A stretch of DNA of 52,176 bases from Bacteroidetes bacterium HGW-Bacteroidetes-4 (GCA_002840905.1 PHDD01000027.1:1-52176); one strand, 5' to 3'. Positions 35,280-45,061 are shown, counted from the stretch's first letter. Notes: generated by a model not told the origin, from the letters alone. Translations and numbers: made by a program.

Positions 35280-36506
35280 ATGAAAATTTTACATACCGCC
35301 GACTGGCATCTGGGAAAAAAACTCGACACCTATTCACGCCATCAGGAGCAGGTGTCTGTAATGAATGAAATTGCCCAACTGGCTGAAAAAGAGCAGGTAG
35401 ATGCTCTGATAGTTTCGGGCGATTTGTTCGATGCCTTTAATCCCCCGATCGAAAGTGTCGATTTGTTTTATAAATCGCTTAAGCAGATGGCAAACAATGG
35501 CAAACGTGCAGTAATTTGCATTGCAGGAAATCACGATTCGCCCGACCGAATCGAAGCTCCCGACCCTTTGGCCAAAGAATGTGGAATTATTTTTGCCGGT
35601 TATCCGAATTCACAGGTAACTCCTTTTAAACTCGATACCGGTTTGGAACTTACCCGGAGTGCCGGGGGTTTTATTGAATTACAACTTCCTGCGGCTGCTT
35701 ATCCGCTGCGGATTTTATTAACTCCTTATGCAAACGAATACCGGTTTCGAACGTTTTTGGGAAGTGAAAATACGGAAGAAGCTTTAAGCAACATAATTGG
35801 TGAACAGTGGCGTCAATTAGCCGAAACCTATTGCGATACCCATGGAGTGAATATTCTGGCGGCGCATTTATTTATGTCGAAAGCAGGAACAGAACCGGAA
35901 CCCGAACCCGACGACGAAAAACCCATACTTCATGTAGGCGGAGCTCAAATAATCGACACATCGTTGATTCCCGTACAAATGCAATATGTGGCTTTGGGTC
36001 ATTTACATCGGTATCACCAGGTGGGCGGAGCAAAATGTCCGGTGGTTTATTCCGGCAGTCCTGTAGCATACAGCTTTAACGAAGCCGATCAACAAAAGTA
36101 TGTTTCGTTAATAACCCTTGAACCTTCGAAAACTGCAGTAGTTGAAAAGCTTCCTTTAAACGCTGGAAAGCGCTTACTTCGCGTTAAAATTACCGGAGTT
36201 TCTGAAACCATTCGCTGGCTCGAAGCGCATAACGATGCGCTGGTTGAACTTACTTTGGTTAGCGACACCTTTATCAGTGCAGCCGATCGTAAGCTTATAA
36301 TGCAGACACACGACGGTATTATTTCTATTATCCCCGAAGTATTGAATAATGATTTTCAACACGAAAACACAGCAAACATCGATCTATCGAAAAGTATGAA
36401 AGCGCTTTTTATCGATTATTTTACCAGTGTAAAAGGTATGCCTCCCGATACAACACTTTTGGATTTGTTTAAAGAAGTTTTAGCCCACGAATCTTTTGAA
36501 AAATAG
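35280..36506 (+). CDS. sbcD: Exonuclease subunit SbcD (Mre11-like)
   Basis: SbcD is the nuclease partner of SbcC; the complex trims DNA ends and opens hairpins and cruciforms. The 408-residue protein has the calcineurin-like phosphoesterase metal motifs in order: 'TADWHLGK' (Asp8/His10), 'SGDLFDAF', 'CIAGNHDSP' and 'ALGHLHRYH', followed by a C-terminal capping domain. sbcC begins 3 bp after its stop, so the two are translationally linked. The complex may act on the many palindromic repeats in this genome. Confidence 0.95.
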   Translation: MKILHTADWHLGKKLDTYSRHQEQVSVMNEIAQLAEKEQVDALIVSGDLFDAFNPPIESVDLFYKSLKQMANNGKRAVICIAGNHDSPDRIEAPDPLAKECGIIFAGYPNSQVTPFKLDTGLELTRSAGGFIELQLPAAAYPLRILLTPYANEYRFRTFLGSENTEEALSNIIGEQWRQLAETYCDTHGVNILAAHLFMSKAGTEPEPEPDDEKPILHVGGAQIIDTSLIPVQMQYVALGHLHRYHQVGGAKCPVVYSGSPVAYSFNEADQQKYVSLITLEPSKTAVVEKLPLNAGKRLLRVKITGVSETIRWLEAHNDALVELTLVSDTFISAADRKLIMQTHDGIISIIPEVLNNDFQHENTANIDLSKSMKALFIDYFTSVKGMPPDTTLLDLFKEVLAHESFEK

Positions 36507-36509
36507 CTT

Positions 36510-39500
36510 ATGATTCCCTTGCAACTTACCATAAAAGGACTTTACTCGTACCAGGAAAAGCAGAGCATCGATTTTACCAAACTTACCAGCGCATCAATTT
36601 TTGGAATTTTTGGAACTGTGGGGAGTGGAAAATCAAGCATTCTTGAAGCCATAACGTTTGCTTTATACGGTAAGACCGAACGGTTGAATCTTTCGGGCGA
36701 CAACCGAAATTACAACATGATGAATTTAAAAAGCGATGAACTTTTTATTGAATTCAGGTTTATTGCAGGAAAGGAGGGAAGCGAGTTCTTAATTACGGTA
36801 AAAGGACGACGAAACAGCAAAAAATTTGATGATGTAAAATCGCTCGACCGCCTGGCGTATAGGCTGCTTGAAAAGGAAATCGTTCCCGTGACGTTCGATT
36901 CGGTTGAAAATGCTATCGGATTGAGTTACGAAAATTTTAAACGAACCATTATTATTCCGCAAGGTAAGTTTCAGGAATTTCTGCAGTTGGGTAAAGCCGA
37001 CCGTACCCAAATGATGAAGGAACTTTTCAGCCTCGAAAAATTTGAACTTTTTTTTAAAGTTAGCGGAATAGAAAAGAAAAACGATGAGCAGTTAAATATT
37101 CTCGAAGGACAGTTAAAATCGTTGGGTGATGCCAATCCCGAGCAGCTTGAAATGCTGGATTCGTTTATTGCGCTGAGTCAGCAAAAAGTGCAAACGCTTA
37201 TTGAAAAGTTCGATGAACAGCAAAAGAAAAAACTGCTTCTCGATAACCTGAAAGAATTGAAAAAACGTGAGATTCAGGTTAGAAGCAGATTAGCCACTTT
37301 GAACCAACAACAAGAGCAAATAAAAAAACTGGAGTACGATATCCTTAGCTTTGAATATTGTCTGATTCATTTTAAACCGCTGCTTGATAGCTCGCAGGAG
37401 TTGCAACTGCAGATTGAAGCGTTGAAGAAAGACTTAGCCCACGAATCGGCACAATTAAACCTGCTTGAAACAGAGCTCGAAAAGCAGGTCAAAGGTTTTG
37501 AACAGGTTAAAAATACTTACGACAAACGCCATGTGTTGCAACAACAGGTAGAAGAATTAGAGAAAATTTTACTTATTATTAAAGAGCGCGCTGCACTTGA
37601 TAAGTTATCGAGAAGAATTCAGGACGGCAGCCAAACCGTTTCAACATACGAAAAGCAAATAGCTGAACGAAAAAATGAACTCGAAAAAACAGCGCTCACA
37701 CTCAACAGCCTGGGTAAGGAATTGAATCAAACTGCTGTATTGCACGTAGTAAAAGCCTGGTTCGAAAAACAGGAACATTTGCATAAACAATTGCAGGACT
37801 TACAAAACGAGAAAAAGAAACTCACGGAACTGGAACTGAAACTAAAGCAGGAAGTGAATGCATTGAAGAGTCGTAAACTTTCGCAGGAATTGAGTTGGGA
37901 ACATCTGACGGAATTACCCGCTTTAATTGCCGCATCAAAAAAAACATTGGAAAATAAAGAAGCCGTTTTAAACAGACAAATTGAACAAGCCCAGGTTCAA
38001 AGCAAACTGGCTGCTTATGCAGAACAGCTTTCCGATGGAACTCCTTGTCCTTTGTGTGGTTCTACCAGCCATCCGCAGGTTTTTAATCCCGAACAATCAG
38101 CTCACAAGCTGGAAACCTGGTTACAAGAACGCGAAAAGCTGAAAGTATTTTCCAGGGAATTGGAATTTTTACTGAATCAGGCTGCTATCTTTGAACATAA
38201 GTTTGCCACAAATAACGAACAACAGGTTCATTTGGAGCAAAAATCAAAAGCTGTTGAAAATCAAATCAGGCAACACCAAAAATTGTTTGAATGGGAAAAA
38301 TACAGCACAAAAGAGTTACTTCAACAGGCTTTTGATGAAGCTAAAATAATGCAGGAGCAGCTGCTGATTCTGGAGCAAAAGCAGGAGAAAATGCGCTTGA
38401 TCCAGAATCAGGAACAAATAGATCTGGAACGCTATAAAAAAGCAGTCGACGAATTTAAGATGCAGCAACAGGCACTTAAATCCAGGGTTGAAACCTTAAG
38501 CACGCAGCTACATAATTTACAGTGGGACGAGTGGAAAAATAAAGAATTATCAGTTATTGAAGCTGAGATGGAAACGCGTAAAAAAGCCTTTAGTGAAGCG
38601 GAACTAAATTTCGAAAAAGCAGGCAAACAACTTGAGGAGTTAAAACACAGCAAAACAAAAAAACAGGAACGGATAAGCGGATTAAACAAAAGTATGCAAA
38701 ATACCACCCGCGATTGGGAAACTAAAAACCAGCAATTGCAAAGCAAGATTCAGCAATCGGAATTTAATGACCTGGAGCAAATAAAAAAAGTTTTAGAGCA
38801 AACGCTTGATCTTGATTTGGCCAAACAACAAATTGAAACATATAAGGAACAAATGGCTGCTGCAACACAACAATTGGCCGATATTAGTCAGGCCATAAAT
38901 AAGCAGGATTATAGTGAGAAGGAGCATCAGGCATTAATTCAGAGCATTGAAGAACTGGAACTGAATATAAAGCATTCAGAAAAGCAATTGATTGAAGCAC
39001 AAACAAAACTTAATAAGCTTACCTCCGATTTGGTACAATTGGCCAAACTAAAAGAGGAGCAGAGCAGGCTTCAACTAAGGGCTGAACAAATTAAAACACT
39101 AAAGAATCTGTTTAAAGGAAACGGTTTTGTCAATTATATTTCAACGGTTCATTTGCAGCATTTGTGTAAAATAGCCAACGAACGCTTTTTTAAACTTACG
39201 GGGCAAAAGCTAAGTCTTGAGATTACGGCTGATAATAATTTCCAGGTACGCGATTTTTTAAACGGAGGAAAAGTAAGGCATATAAAAACCCTGTCGGGAG
39301 GCCAGACATTTCAGGCTTCATTATCACTGGCCCTGGCTTTGGCCGACAATGTAAACAAACTGAGCGAAAGCAAAGAAAACTTTTTTTTCCTCGACGAAGG
39401 TTTTGGTAACCTTGACAGGGAATCGTTGAGGGTGGTTTTTGATACTTTAAAGACCTTACGAAGCGAAAATCGTATTGTTGGAATCATATCGCATGTGGAA

Positions 39501-39581
39501 GAACTTCAGCATGAAATTGATGCCCATATACGCATTCATCACGACGAAGAAAGAGGTAGTTTAATTGAGTCGGCGCACTAA
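36510..39581 (+). CDS. sbcC: Exonuclease subunit SbcC (Rad50-like ATPase)
   Basis: This 1,023-residue SMC-like ATPase has Walker A 'GTVGSGKSSILEA' (35-47) and a Q-loop region near 'IIPQGKFQEFLQLG'. Two long coiled coils (about 180-495 and 535-870) flank the zinc hook 'CPLC' (Cys513/Cys516). The ABC signature 'LSGGQTFQASLSLALALAD' is near 927-946 and Walker B 'FFFLDEGFGNLD' follows. Together with SbcD it forms the DNA end-processing complex. The length is close to E. coli SbcC (1,048). All ATPase motifs are intact. Confidence 0.95.
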   Translation: MIPLQLTIKGLYSYQEKQSIDFTKLTSASIFGIFGTVGSGKSSILEAITFALYGKTERLNLSGDNRNYNMMNLKSDELFIEFRFIAGKEGSEFLITVKGRRNSKKFDDVKSLDRLAYRLLEKEIVPVTFDSVENAIGLSYENFKRTIIIPQGKFQEFLQLGKADRTQMMKELFSLEKFELFFKVSGIEKKNDEQLNILEGQLKSLGDANPEQLEMLDSFIALSQQKVQTLIEKFDEQQKKKLLLDNLKELKKREIQVRSRLATLNQQQEQIKKLEYDILSFEYCLIHFKPLLDSSQELQLQIEALKKDLAHESAQLNLLETELEKQVKGFEQVKNTYDKRHVLQQQVEELEKILLIIKERAALDKLSRRIQDGSQTVSTYEKQIAERKNELEKTALTLNSLGKELNQTAVLHVVKAWFEKQEHLHKQLQDLQNEKKKLTELELKLKQEVNALKSRKLSQELSWEHLTELPALIAASKKTLENKEAVLNRQIEQAQVQSKLAAYAEQLSDGTPCPLCGSTSHPQVFNPEQSAHKLETWLQEREKLKVFSRELEFLLNQAAIFEHKFATNNEQQVHLEQKSKAVENQIRQHQKLFEWEKYSTKELLQQAFDEAKIMQEQLLILEQKQEKMRLIQNQEQIDLERYKKAVDEFKMQQQALKSRVETLSTQLHNLQWDEWKNKELSVIEAEMETRKKAFSEAELNFEKAGKQLEELKHSKTKKQERISGLNKSMQNTTRDWETKNQQLQSKIQQSEFNDLEQIKKVLEQTLDLDLAKQQIETYKEQMAAATQQLADISQAINKQDYSEKEHQALIQSIEELELNIKHSEKQLIEAQTKLNKLTSDLVQLAKLKEEQSRLQLRAEQIKTLKNLFKGNGFVNYISTVHLQHLCKIANERFFKLTGQKLSLEITADNNFQVRDFLNGGKVRHIKTLSGGQTFQASLSLALALADNVNKLSESKENFFFLDEGFGNLDRESLRVVFDTLKTLRSENRIVGIISHVEELQHEIDAHIRIHHDEERGSLIESAH

Positions 39582-39921
39582 AAATGACTTTTTTCGGAGC
39601 CTGTGTTTTCATTTTTCGCTATAAAATGATACAAAAACGGCCTTTGTTGCCCTGTTTTCAGGTAATTTCAGCAAAAAAAGCTAAATTTTTTTCAACAGTT
39701 TAAGTCACCAATTCCTAAAAAGTTAACTGTTTGAAATATAGTTCGTTGTAAGTGTATATTAAACATCAACTTTATTCATTTTCGAGTTCAAATTGTTGAT
39801 AACTTCAATAAAATTAGGGCTTAAGCGGTTTTTTTTTGATTAAAAAAGGTAAACCTATAAGATCTTTCCTTATATTTAGCTGTGCTTTAAAAAATATTAT
39901 AATAATTTAAAAATTAACACT
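39582..39921. other. Intergenic region upstream of the HU gene
   Basis: These 340 bp hold no gene that I can support. A TATATTTA element (39871-39878), one base from TAnnTTTG, lies 43 nt before the HU start and is a possible -7 element; TTTG at 39835 is too far for a normal -33. The long T/A tracts fit a strong promoter region. No terminator is obvious after sbcC. Confidence 0.45.
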
Positions 39922-40197
39922 ATGAACAAACAAGAATTAGTAGCTGCAATGGCTGCAAAAGCCGGAATGACAAAAGCTGATGCTGAAAAAGCTTTAAATG
40001 CATTTATCGACTCAACTAAAGAAACTTTAGGAAAGAAACAAAGCATCCAATTGGTTGGATTCGGTACTTTCTCAGTAAGTGAGCGCGCTGCCCGCACAGG
40101 CCGTAACCCACAAACTGGTAAAGAAATTAAAATTGCAGCTAAAAAAGTTGCTAAGTTCAAAGCTGGTAAAGCTTTAGACGAAACTGTTAACAAGTAA
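39922..40197 (+). CDS. HU-family DNA-binding protein
   Basis: This 91-residue histone-like protein has the HU/IHF signature: '[20 protein letters not shown]', '[20 protein letters not shown]' and '[18 protein letters not shown]', with the Arg/Asn-Pro beta-arm tip ('RNPQTGKE') that inserts between base pairs. It works as a homo- or heterodimer to compact and bend DNA. The very regular codon use (AAA, GCT, GGT) suggests high expression. Single gene with its own terminator. Confidence 0.95.
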   Translation: MNKQELVAAMAAKAGMTKADAEKALNAFIDSTKETLGKKQSIQLVGFGTFSVSERAARTGRNPQTGKEIKIAAKKVAKFKAGKALDETVNK

Positions 40198-40218
40198 GCA
40201 ATTTTTTCAATAACACAT

Positions 40219-40251
40219 CAAGGGCATTTCCTAAAGGAAGTGCCCTTTTTG
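40219..40251 (+). terminator. Intrinsic terminator of the HU gene
   Basis: AAGGGCATTTCC and GGAAGTGCCCTT pair around TAAA with one mismatch and are followed by T. It lies 22 bp after the stop. Confidence 0.9.
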
Positions 40252-40345
40252 TTTTCCATTTTTTCAAGTACTTTTTTACTAATTCTACCTCAGCAGAGAA
40301 ACATTTTGTTTAAGTGGCTGTACTATTCAATAAATGTAAATTTTT

Positions 40346-42916
40346 ATGAGCAAGCAAATTGAAAAGTCGTTTAAAGAGTTGGTAGCCTTAAAGTTTCAGT
40401 TGTATAACAGTTTGTTTCTCACTCTGCCTCTCGATGCCGTTGAGCAAACCGGATTGTTACTGCCTTTGTTACACGAGTCTTGCGAAGCAGGTTATGAACA
40501 GGGATTGGCTCCTAACGAAATTCTGGAGCAGTTTTTTGCTGCGCATAAACCCAATTTCAATAAACAGGAGCAAATTGCATTTCTCTTTAAAATAATTCAG
40601 TATGTCGAACGTCAGGTTGTTTTGATTGATGCTTTGGAAGAAGCTGCTTTTAATCAAATTAACAGAACCGATGAGATTGATTCGTGGGAGCAGCTAAAAA
40701 ACCAGGTTAATGAGCACCAGATTGAGGAACGACTGATGCATTTGCTCACCGATTTTGGCGTGCGTTTGGTATTAACGGCACACCCAACCCAGTTTTATCC
40801 GGGTACTGTACTTGCCATTGCCAGCGATTTGGCCGAATCGGTTGGGAAAGGCGATATTGCCTACACGCGCGAATTGTTGATGCAATTGGGGAAAACTCCT
40901 TTTTACCGAAAACAAAAACCTTCGGTTTATGATGAAGCCGTATCGCTCATCTGGTATCTTTCCAATGTTTTCTACAATGCTGCTGGTACTGTTTTAGAAA
41001 AAGTTAACCAAAATTTTGCAGGGATATCAGCTTCCGATAATAAACTTATACAACTGGGTTTCTGGCCGGGAGGCGATAGGGATGGCAATCCGTTTGTAAC
41101 GGTCGATATTACAAAAAAAGTAGCCGGTGAACTCAGAAAAGCCATAATTTCGTGTTATGTGAACGATATAAAACAGTTGAAACGCCGCCTGAGTTTCGAC
41201 GGCGTGCTGGAAAAACTTATTGAGCTTGAAGAAAAACTCGAAAAGGAATTAATTGCAAAAGCTAACACAGCTTCTTTTAGTCTGGAGAACTTTCTGGAAG
41301 AGGTATTTAGCATCGAACGGCTGGTTCAGACTGAACACCAGGGATTGTTTTTGGAAAAAATACAATCGTTAAGAAGGAAAATCCAGTTGTTTGGTTTTTC
41401 GTTTGCCAGTATCGATGTGCGGCAAGACAGCCGCGTGCTTAAAAAAGCCTGGGACGCATTAATAAAAGAGCATCAGCAACTAATTCCCGGCAACTTTGAT
41501 AAGCTAACCGAAAAAGAACAGATTGAAACTTTATTGTCAATAAATCAGCTGCTCGAAAATCCTTCAATTACTGATGGTGTTATTAACGATACCCTGCTGT
41601 CGTTCAGCGCTATTAATAACATTCAGGAAAACAATGGTGAAATGGGAGCGCATCGTTACATTATAAGTAATTGTCGTAATGCGGTTGATGTAGCACGAGT
41701 TATGGCAATGGCCCGGCTTGTTTCATGGGGAAAAACAAGACTTCCTTTAGACATAGTTCCCTTGTTCGAAACGGTTGATGACCTAAAACTTGCTGGGAAA
41801 ACCATGCAGCAACTTTATAGCAATAAAAAATACAAACAACATTTGGCACAACGGAATAATAAGCAAACGGTAATGCTTGGTTTTTCTGATGGTACCAAAG
41901 ATGGGGGTTACCTTATGGCCAATTGGTCGATTTTTAAAGCCAAAGAAGCCATAACTGAAGTTTCGCGGGCTCATGATGTCGAAGTGCTGTTTTTTGACGG
42001 ACGTGGAGGACCTCCAGCACGTGGTGGAGGCAATGCACATCAGTTTTATGCTGCTTTGGGTAAAACCATTGAGAGTAAGCAAATTCAAATTACGGTGCAA
42101 GGGCAAACCATTAGTTCACACTATGGAAACAAAGATGCAGCCATTCATAATTTAACCCATTTGTTGCTGGCCGGAATCGAAAATAACCTGTTTGACAGGC
42201 CTGCATCGAATTTGAATACCCAGCAACGTAAGTTGATTGAACACATGGCAGATACCAGTTACCAAAAATATAAGGAACTAAAGGAGCATTCTTTGTTTCT
42301 TCCTTTTTTAGAGGAACGAAGCACCTTACAATATTATGGAATGACTAATATTGGAAGCCGCCCGACGAAGCGGGCAAAATCGGACAAGTTAAAATTTGAC
42401 GATTTACGTGCCATTCCTTTTGTGGGAGCATGGAGTCAGTTTAAGCTGAATGTCCCCGGATTTTATGGTGTAGGTAGTGCTTTAAAGGCTCAGGAAGCTC
42501 AGGGGAATTTGTTGGCATTAAAAGACCTGTACCGGAATTCTACCTTTTTTAAAACCTTGTTGGCGAATAGCATGCAGAGCATGAGCAAAACCAATTTTGC
42601 CATTACTCAGTACATGAAAAACGATGTGCGTTTTGGTGCTTTTTGGGAGCTGATTCATCAGGAATTTTTATTGAGTAAAGCCATGGTGCTTAAAGTGGCT
42701 GGTCAGGATGCTTTGCTCGACGATAATCCACGCAGCCGGCTGAGTATAGGTTTACGTGAGCGAATTATTTTACCATTATTAACCGTTCAGCAGCATGCCT
42801 TGGTTGAATTACAGAAAGCCAAAAAGGAAAGTAATAAAAAGTTAATTGAGAGTTATGAAAAGATGGTAATGCGTTCGCTTTTCGGAAATATTAATGCCAG
42901 TCGAAATTCAGTATAA
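40346..42916 (+). CDS. ppc: Phosphoenolpyruvate carboxylase
   Basis: Ppc adds bicarbonate to PEP to give oxaloacetate, refilling the TCA cycle. The 856-residue protein has 'VLTAHPTQ' with catalytic His146, 'FWPGGDRDGNPFVT', 'LGFSDGTKDGGYLMANW', the essential 'FFDGRGGPPARGGG' loop, 'GSRPTKR' and the C-terminal '...GNINASRNSV', a variant of the usual terminal QNTG, which is part of the allosteric/active site in the plant and E. coli enzymes. It differs from the standard family mainly in that tail. Convergent with the histidine kinase gene. Confidence 0.93.
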   Translation: MSKQIEKSFKELVALKFQLYNSLFLTLPLDAVEQTGLLLPLLHESCEAGYEQGLAPNEILEQFFAAHKPNFNKQEQIAFLFKIIQYVERQVVLIDALEEAAFNQINRTDEIDSWEQLKNQVNEHQIEERLMHLLTDFGVRLVLTAHPTQFYPGTVLAIASDLAESVGKGDIAYTRELLMQLGKTPFYRKQKPSVYDEAVSLIWYLSNVFYNAAGTVLEKVNQNFAGISASDNKLIQLGFWPGGDRDGNPFVTVDITKKVAGELRKAIISCYVNDIKQLKRRLSFDGVLEKLIELEEKLEKELIAKANTASFSLENFLEEVFSIERLVQTEHQGLFLEKIQSLRRKIQLFGFSFASIDVRQDSRVLKKAWDALIKEHQQLIPGNFDKLTEKEQIETLLSINQLLENPSITDGVINDTLLSFSAINNIQENNGEMGAHRYIISNCRNAVDVARVMAMARLVSWGKTRLPLDIVPLFETVDDLKLAGKTMQQLYSNKKYKQHLAQRNNKQTVMLGFSDGTKDGGYLMANWSIFKAKEAITEVSRAHDVEVLFFDGRGGPPARGGGNAHQFYAALGKTIESKQIQITVQGQTISSHYGNKDAAIHNLTHLLLAGIENNLFDRPASNLNTQQRKLIEHMADTSYQKYKELKEHSLFLPFLEERSTLQYYGMTNIGSRPTKRAKSDKLKFDDLRAIPFVGAWSQFKLNVPGFYGVGSALKAQEAQGNLLALKDLYRNSTFFKTLLANSMQSMSKTNFAITQYMKNDVRFGAFWELIHQEFLLSKAMVLKVAGQDALLDDNPRSRLSIGLRERIILPLLTVQQHALVELQKAKKESNKKLIESYEKMVMRSLFGNINASRNSV

Positions 42917-42938
42917 ACAGCAATTGGCTTGGGTGATG

Positions 42939-43865
42939 TTATTTGTATTGTTTGTAGGGCAGGGTAAAATAGAAAGTTGTTCCTTTTTCCTTTGCCGATT
43001 GCACCCATATTTTTCCATTTAAAAGCGATACATGTCCTTTACAAATGGCCAGTCCAAGTCCTACCCCCTGATAATATTTGGTAAAACCTTCTTCGGCTTT
43101 TAAAAATCGGTTAAAAATTTTGGATTGAAGTTCTTCACTCATCCCAATTCCGGTATCTTCAACAAAAAAACGAAGTTCGTTTTTATAAACACTATATCCG
43201 TAACGAATGCTTCCTTTGGGGGTGTACTTTATGGCGTTGTTTAGCAGGTTGTTCAATATTTGCTGCAATTTGGTTTTGTCCGATAGGATGGTGCATTCCG
43301 AATCTGGCAGGCCTTTGATAATTTTTATAGTTAAGCTTCTCGAAATGGTTGGCATAAAAAGTTGGTGAAGTTCATCCAATAAAGTATTCAAATGAATGGG
43401 CTCCTGGTTAATTTTAATATTGCCCGATTCAATCATCGAAATGTCCAGCACATCGTTCACTATCGAAAGCAATTGAAACGAACTGTCTTTAATAATTTTT
43501 ATGTACTCTAATTTAGTTTCTTCATCAATCGAATGGTAACTAAGTAATTCCGAAAAGCCAACAATACCGTTCATCGGAGTGCGTATTTCGTGTGAAATAT
43601 TTTGAAGAAACATGGTTTTTAAGCGATCGCTTTCAATGGCTTTTTGTTCGGCCAGGCGAATCTTTACTAAGTGTTGTTTTATAATAAAAAAGAAAAGTAC
43701 CGCGGTGATGGTTACAAAAGCCCAACCTTTATAAGTCTGAATTTGGGTGATGATTAAGGGATCGTTGAAAAGGCTGATAACTAAATTGTCAGAAAATTTA
43801 ATCCATAATCCGCCAATAATCAGGTACGTAAGAATAAATCGATATTCAAATTTAAGTTTAGGCAT
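42939..43865 (-). CDS. Membrane-bound sensor histidine kinase
   Basis: This 308-residue protein has two transmembrane segments (about 9-28 and 47-63) with a very short loop between them, so no large sensor domain. A HisKA dimerisation domain follows with the phosphorylated His92 ('NISHEIRTPMNG'), then a HATPase_c domain with the N box ('LNNLLNNAIKYTPKG'), G1 ('VEDTGIGM') and G2 ('GVGLGLAI'). I took the ATG at 43865; a TTG at 43895 would add ten residues. No response regulator is adjacent, so it is an orphan kinase. The minimal sensor suggests it reads the membrane itself or another protein. Confidence 0.9.
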   Translation of the reverse strand: MPKLKFEYRFILTYLIIGGLWIKFSDNLVISLFNDPLIITQIQTYKGWAFVTITAVLFFFIIKQHLVKIRLAEQKAIESDRLKTMFLQNISHEIRTPMNGIVGFSELLSYHSIDEETKLEYIKIIKDSSFQLLSIVNDVLDISMIESGNIKINQEPIHLNTLLDELHQLFMPTISRSLTIKIIKGLPDSECTILSDKTKLQQILNNLLNNAIKYTPKGSIRYGYSVYKNELRFFVEDTGIGMSEELQSKIFNRFLKAEEGFTKYYQGVGLGLAICKGHVSLLNGKIWVQSAKEKGTTFYFTLPYKQYK

Positions 43866-44033
43866 GTTAGGTTGTCCATAATTTGGTGGCTTCAATATAA
43901 TAAAAAATAAATAGGGGCAATTAAATTTTCATTTTTCTCATCAAATTTTACAGCAGGTTTGCCTTATGTTTTTGTTAACCTATAAAAGAATGGTATTTAA
44001 GCTCGTGAACCTGCCGGTTTTGTTTTTTAGTTA

Positions 44034-44074
44034 AGACTAAAAAACAAAAGCAGTTCCACTTACGAAACTGCTTT
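44034..44074 (-). terminator. Duplicate copy of the tRNA-Arg terminator
   Basis: The same hairpin as at 44145-44185, 111 bp further on. On the minus strand, AAGCAGTTtcgtaagtggAACTGCTT is followed by a T-rich run. It acts as a second terminator in tandem. Confidence 0.6.
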
Positions 44075-44144
44075 CTTTTTACAATTGTGATCCCGACAGG
44101 ATTAGTTCGCAAGCTCATGAACCTGCCGGATTTGATTTTAATCT

Positions 44145-44185
44145 TTATTAAAAAACAAAAGCAGTTCCACTTACGAAACTGCTTT
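44145..44185 (-). terminator. Terminator of tRNA-Arg
   Basis: On the minus strand, AAGCAGTT and AACTGCTT flank a 10-nt loop, followed by TTGTTTTTT. It begins about 14 nt after the tRNA 3' end. Confidence 0.8.
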
Positions 44186-44198
44186 CTTTTTACAATTG

Positions 44199-44272
44199 TG
44201 ATCCCGACAGGATTCGAACCTGTGACCCACAGCTTAGAAGGCTGTTGCTCTATCCAACTGAGCTACGAGACC
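44199..44272 (-). tRNA. tRNA-Arg (anticodon TCT)
   Basis: This 74-nt cloverleaf has acceptor arms GGTCTCG/CGGGATC (with two G-T pairs), D-stem GCTC/GAGC, anticodon stem ACAGC/GCTGT around the loop CTTCTAA (anticodon TCT, reading AGA), and T-stem ACAGG/CCTGT around TTCGAAT. The discriminator base is A. CCA is not encoded. It stands alone with a terminator downstream and a partial duplicate of its 3' end next to that. Confidence 0.95.
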
Positions 44273-44351
44273 ATCCTGTTTTGCTTTTAGCGGTGCAAAA
44301 ATAGATTATTTTCTCGCTATTTCAAAACGAATCATACGATTTACTCAATTG

Positions 44352-44954
44352 TTAGTTAATATCCAGAAGCTCAATGTCGAACACCAGTGTGCTGTAGGGT
44401 TGAATGGGTCCGCCCGGATGCGGATTGGCTCCGTAAGCCAGATTTTCAGGTACATAAACACGCCATTTGGCACCCACCTGCATCAATTGCAACGCTTCAA
44501 CCCAACCTTTTATTACTCCGTTTACAGGAAAAGTAGCCGGTTCGCCCCGGTTTACCGAGCTGTCAAAAACTGTTCCGTCAATTAAAGTTCCATGGTAATG
44601 TGTGGTTACCTGATCGCTTTCTTTGGGTTTTTCACCTGTACCTGCGGTTAATACTTCGTATTGCAATCCGCTGGGCAAAGTAATTACACCCTGGCGCTGG
44701 CTGTTTTGAGCAAGAAATTCTTTCCCTTGCAGAATGTTGTTCTCAAATTGCTTTTCCTGCAATTCTTTAAAAAACTTTTGAAGAATATCTGAAATATCTT
44801 CTTCAGGAATTTGTAAGTTCTTATCTTTTAGGTAGTCGTCGAGTCCCTGAGCCAAAAGTTCGGCATTCATTTCTGTCATTCCTTGCTGTTCCATGTTTTG
44901 GGCAATGTTAATCCCAAAGCAATAGCTTACTTTGTCGAGTTCTGTTTTAAACAT
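44352..44954 (-). CDS. FKBP-type peptidyl-prolyl isomerase
   Basis: This 200-residue protein of the FkpA/Mip/FklB type has an N-terminal helical dimerisation domain (about 1-90; 'KVSYCFGINIAQNMEQQG') and a C-terminal FKBP domain (about 92-200; 'LPSGLQYEVL', 'VTTHYHGTLIDGTVFDSSVN', 'IKGWVEALQLMQVGAKWRVY', 'LAYG', 'LVFDIELL'). No signal peptide or lipobox is present, so it should act in the cytoplasm as a folding catalyst or chaperone, like E. coli FklB. It lies just upstream of the tRNA in the same direction and 129 bp from the racemase gene. Confidence 0.93.
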   Translation of the reverse strand: MFKTELDKVSYCFGINIAQNMEQQGMTEMNAELLAQGLDDYLKDKNLQIPEEDISDILQKFFKELQEKQFENNILQGKEFLAQNSQRQGVITLPSGLQYEVLTAGTGEKPKESDQVTTHYHGTLIDGTVFDSSVNRGEPATFPVNGVIKGWVEALQLMQVGAKWRVYVPENLAYGANPHPGGPIQPYSTLVFDIELLDIN

Positions 44955-45014
44955 AATTTTAAATTTTTTGCAAACATACTAAATTCTATTGGTAAAGGAA
45001 GTAGGCTTTGTTAC

Positions 45015-45061
45015 CAATAATAAACCGGGTAACCCATAGTACAATGAGCTGCCCGGTTTAA
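45015..45061 (-). terminator. Terminator of the GNAT-racemase operon
   Basis: TAAACCGGG and CCCGGTTTA enclose a 22-nt loop, 23 bp after the racemase stop on the minus strand. The T tract is short (TTATTATTGG), so termination may be partial. Confidence 0.55.

Larger units (their letters stand above)
43999..44215. repeat. Tandem 111-112-bp duplication of the tRNA-Arg tail
   Basis: Two copies start at 43999 and 44111 ('AAGCTCGTGAACCTGCCGG' versus 'AAGCTCATGAACCTGCCGG'). Each contains an identical hairpin with GCAGTT arms and an identical ACAATTGTGATCCCGACAGG, which is the complement of the tRNA 3' end. The outer copy stops matching after 16 bases of the tRNA (GGATTag). The copies differ mainly in the linker before the hairpin. 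Confidence 0.8.
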
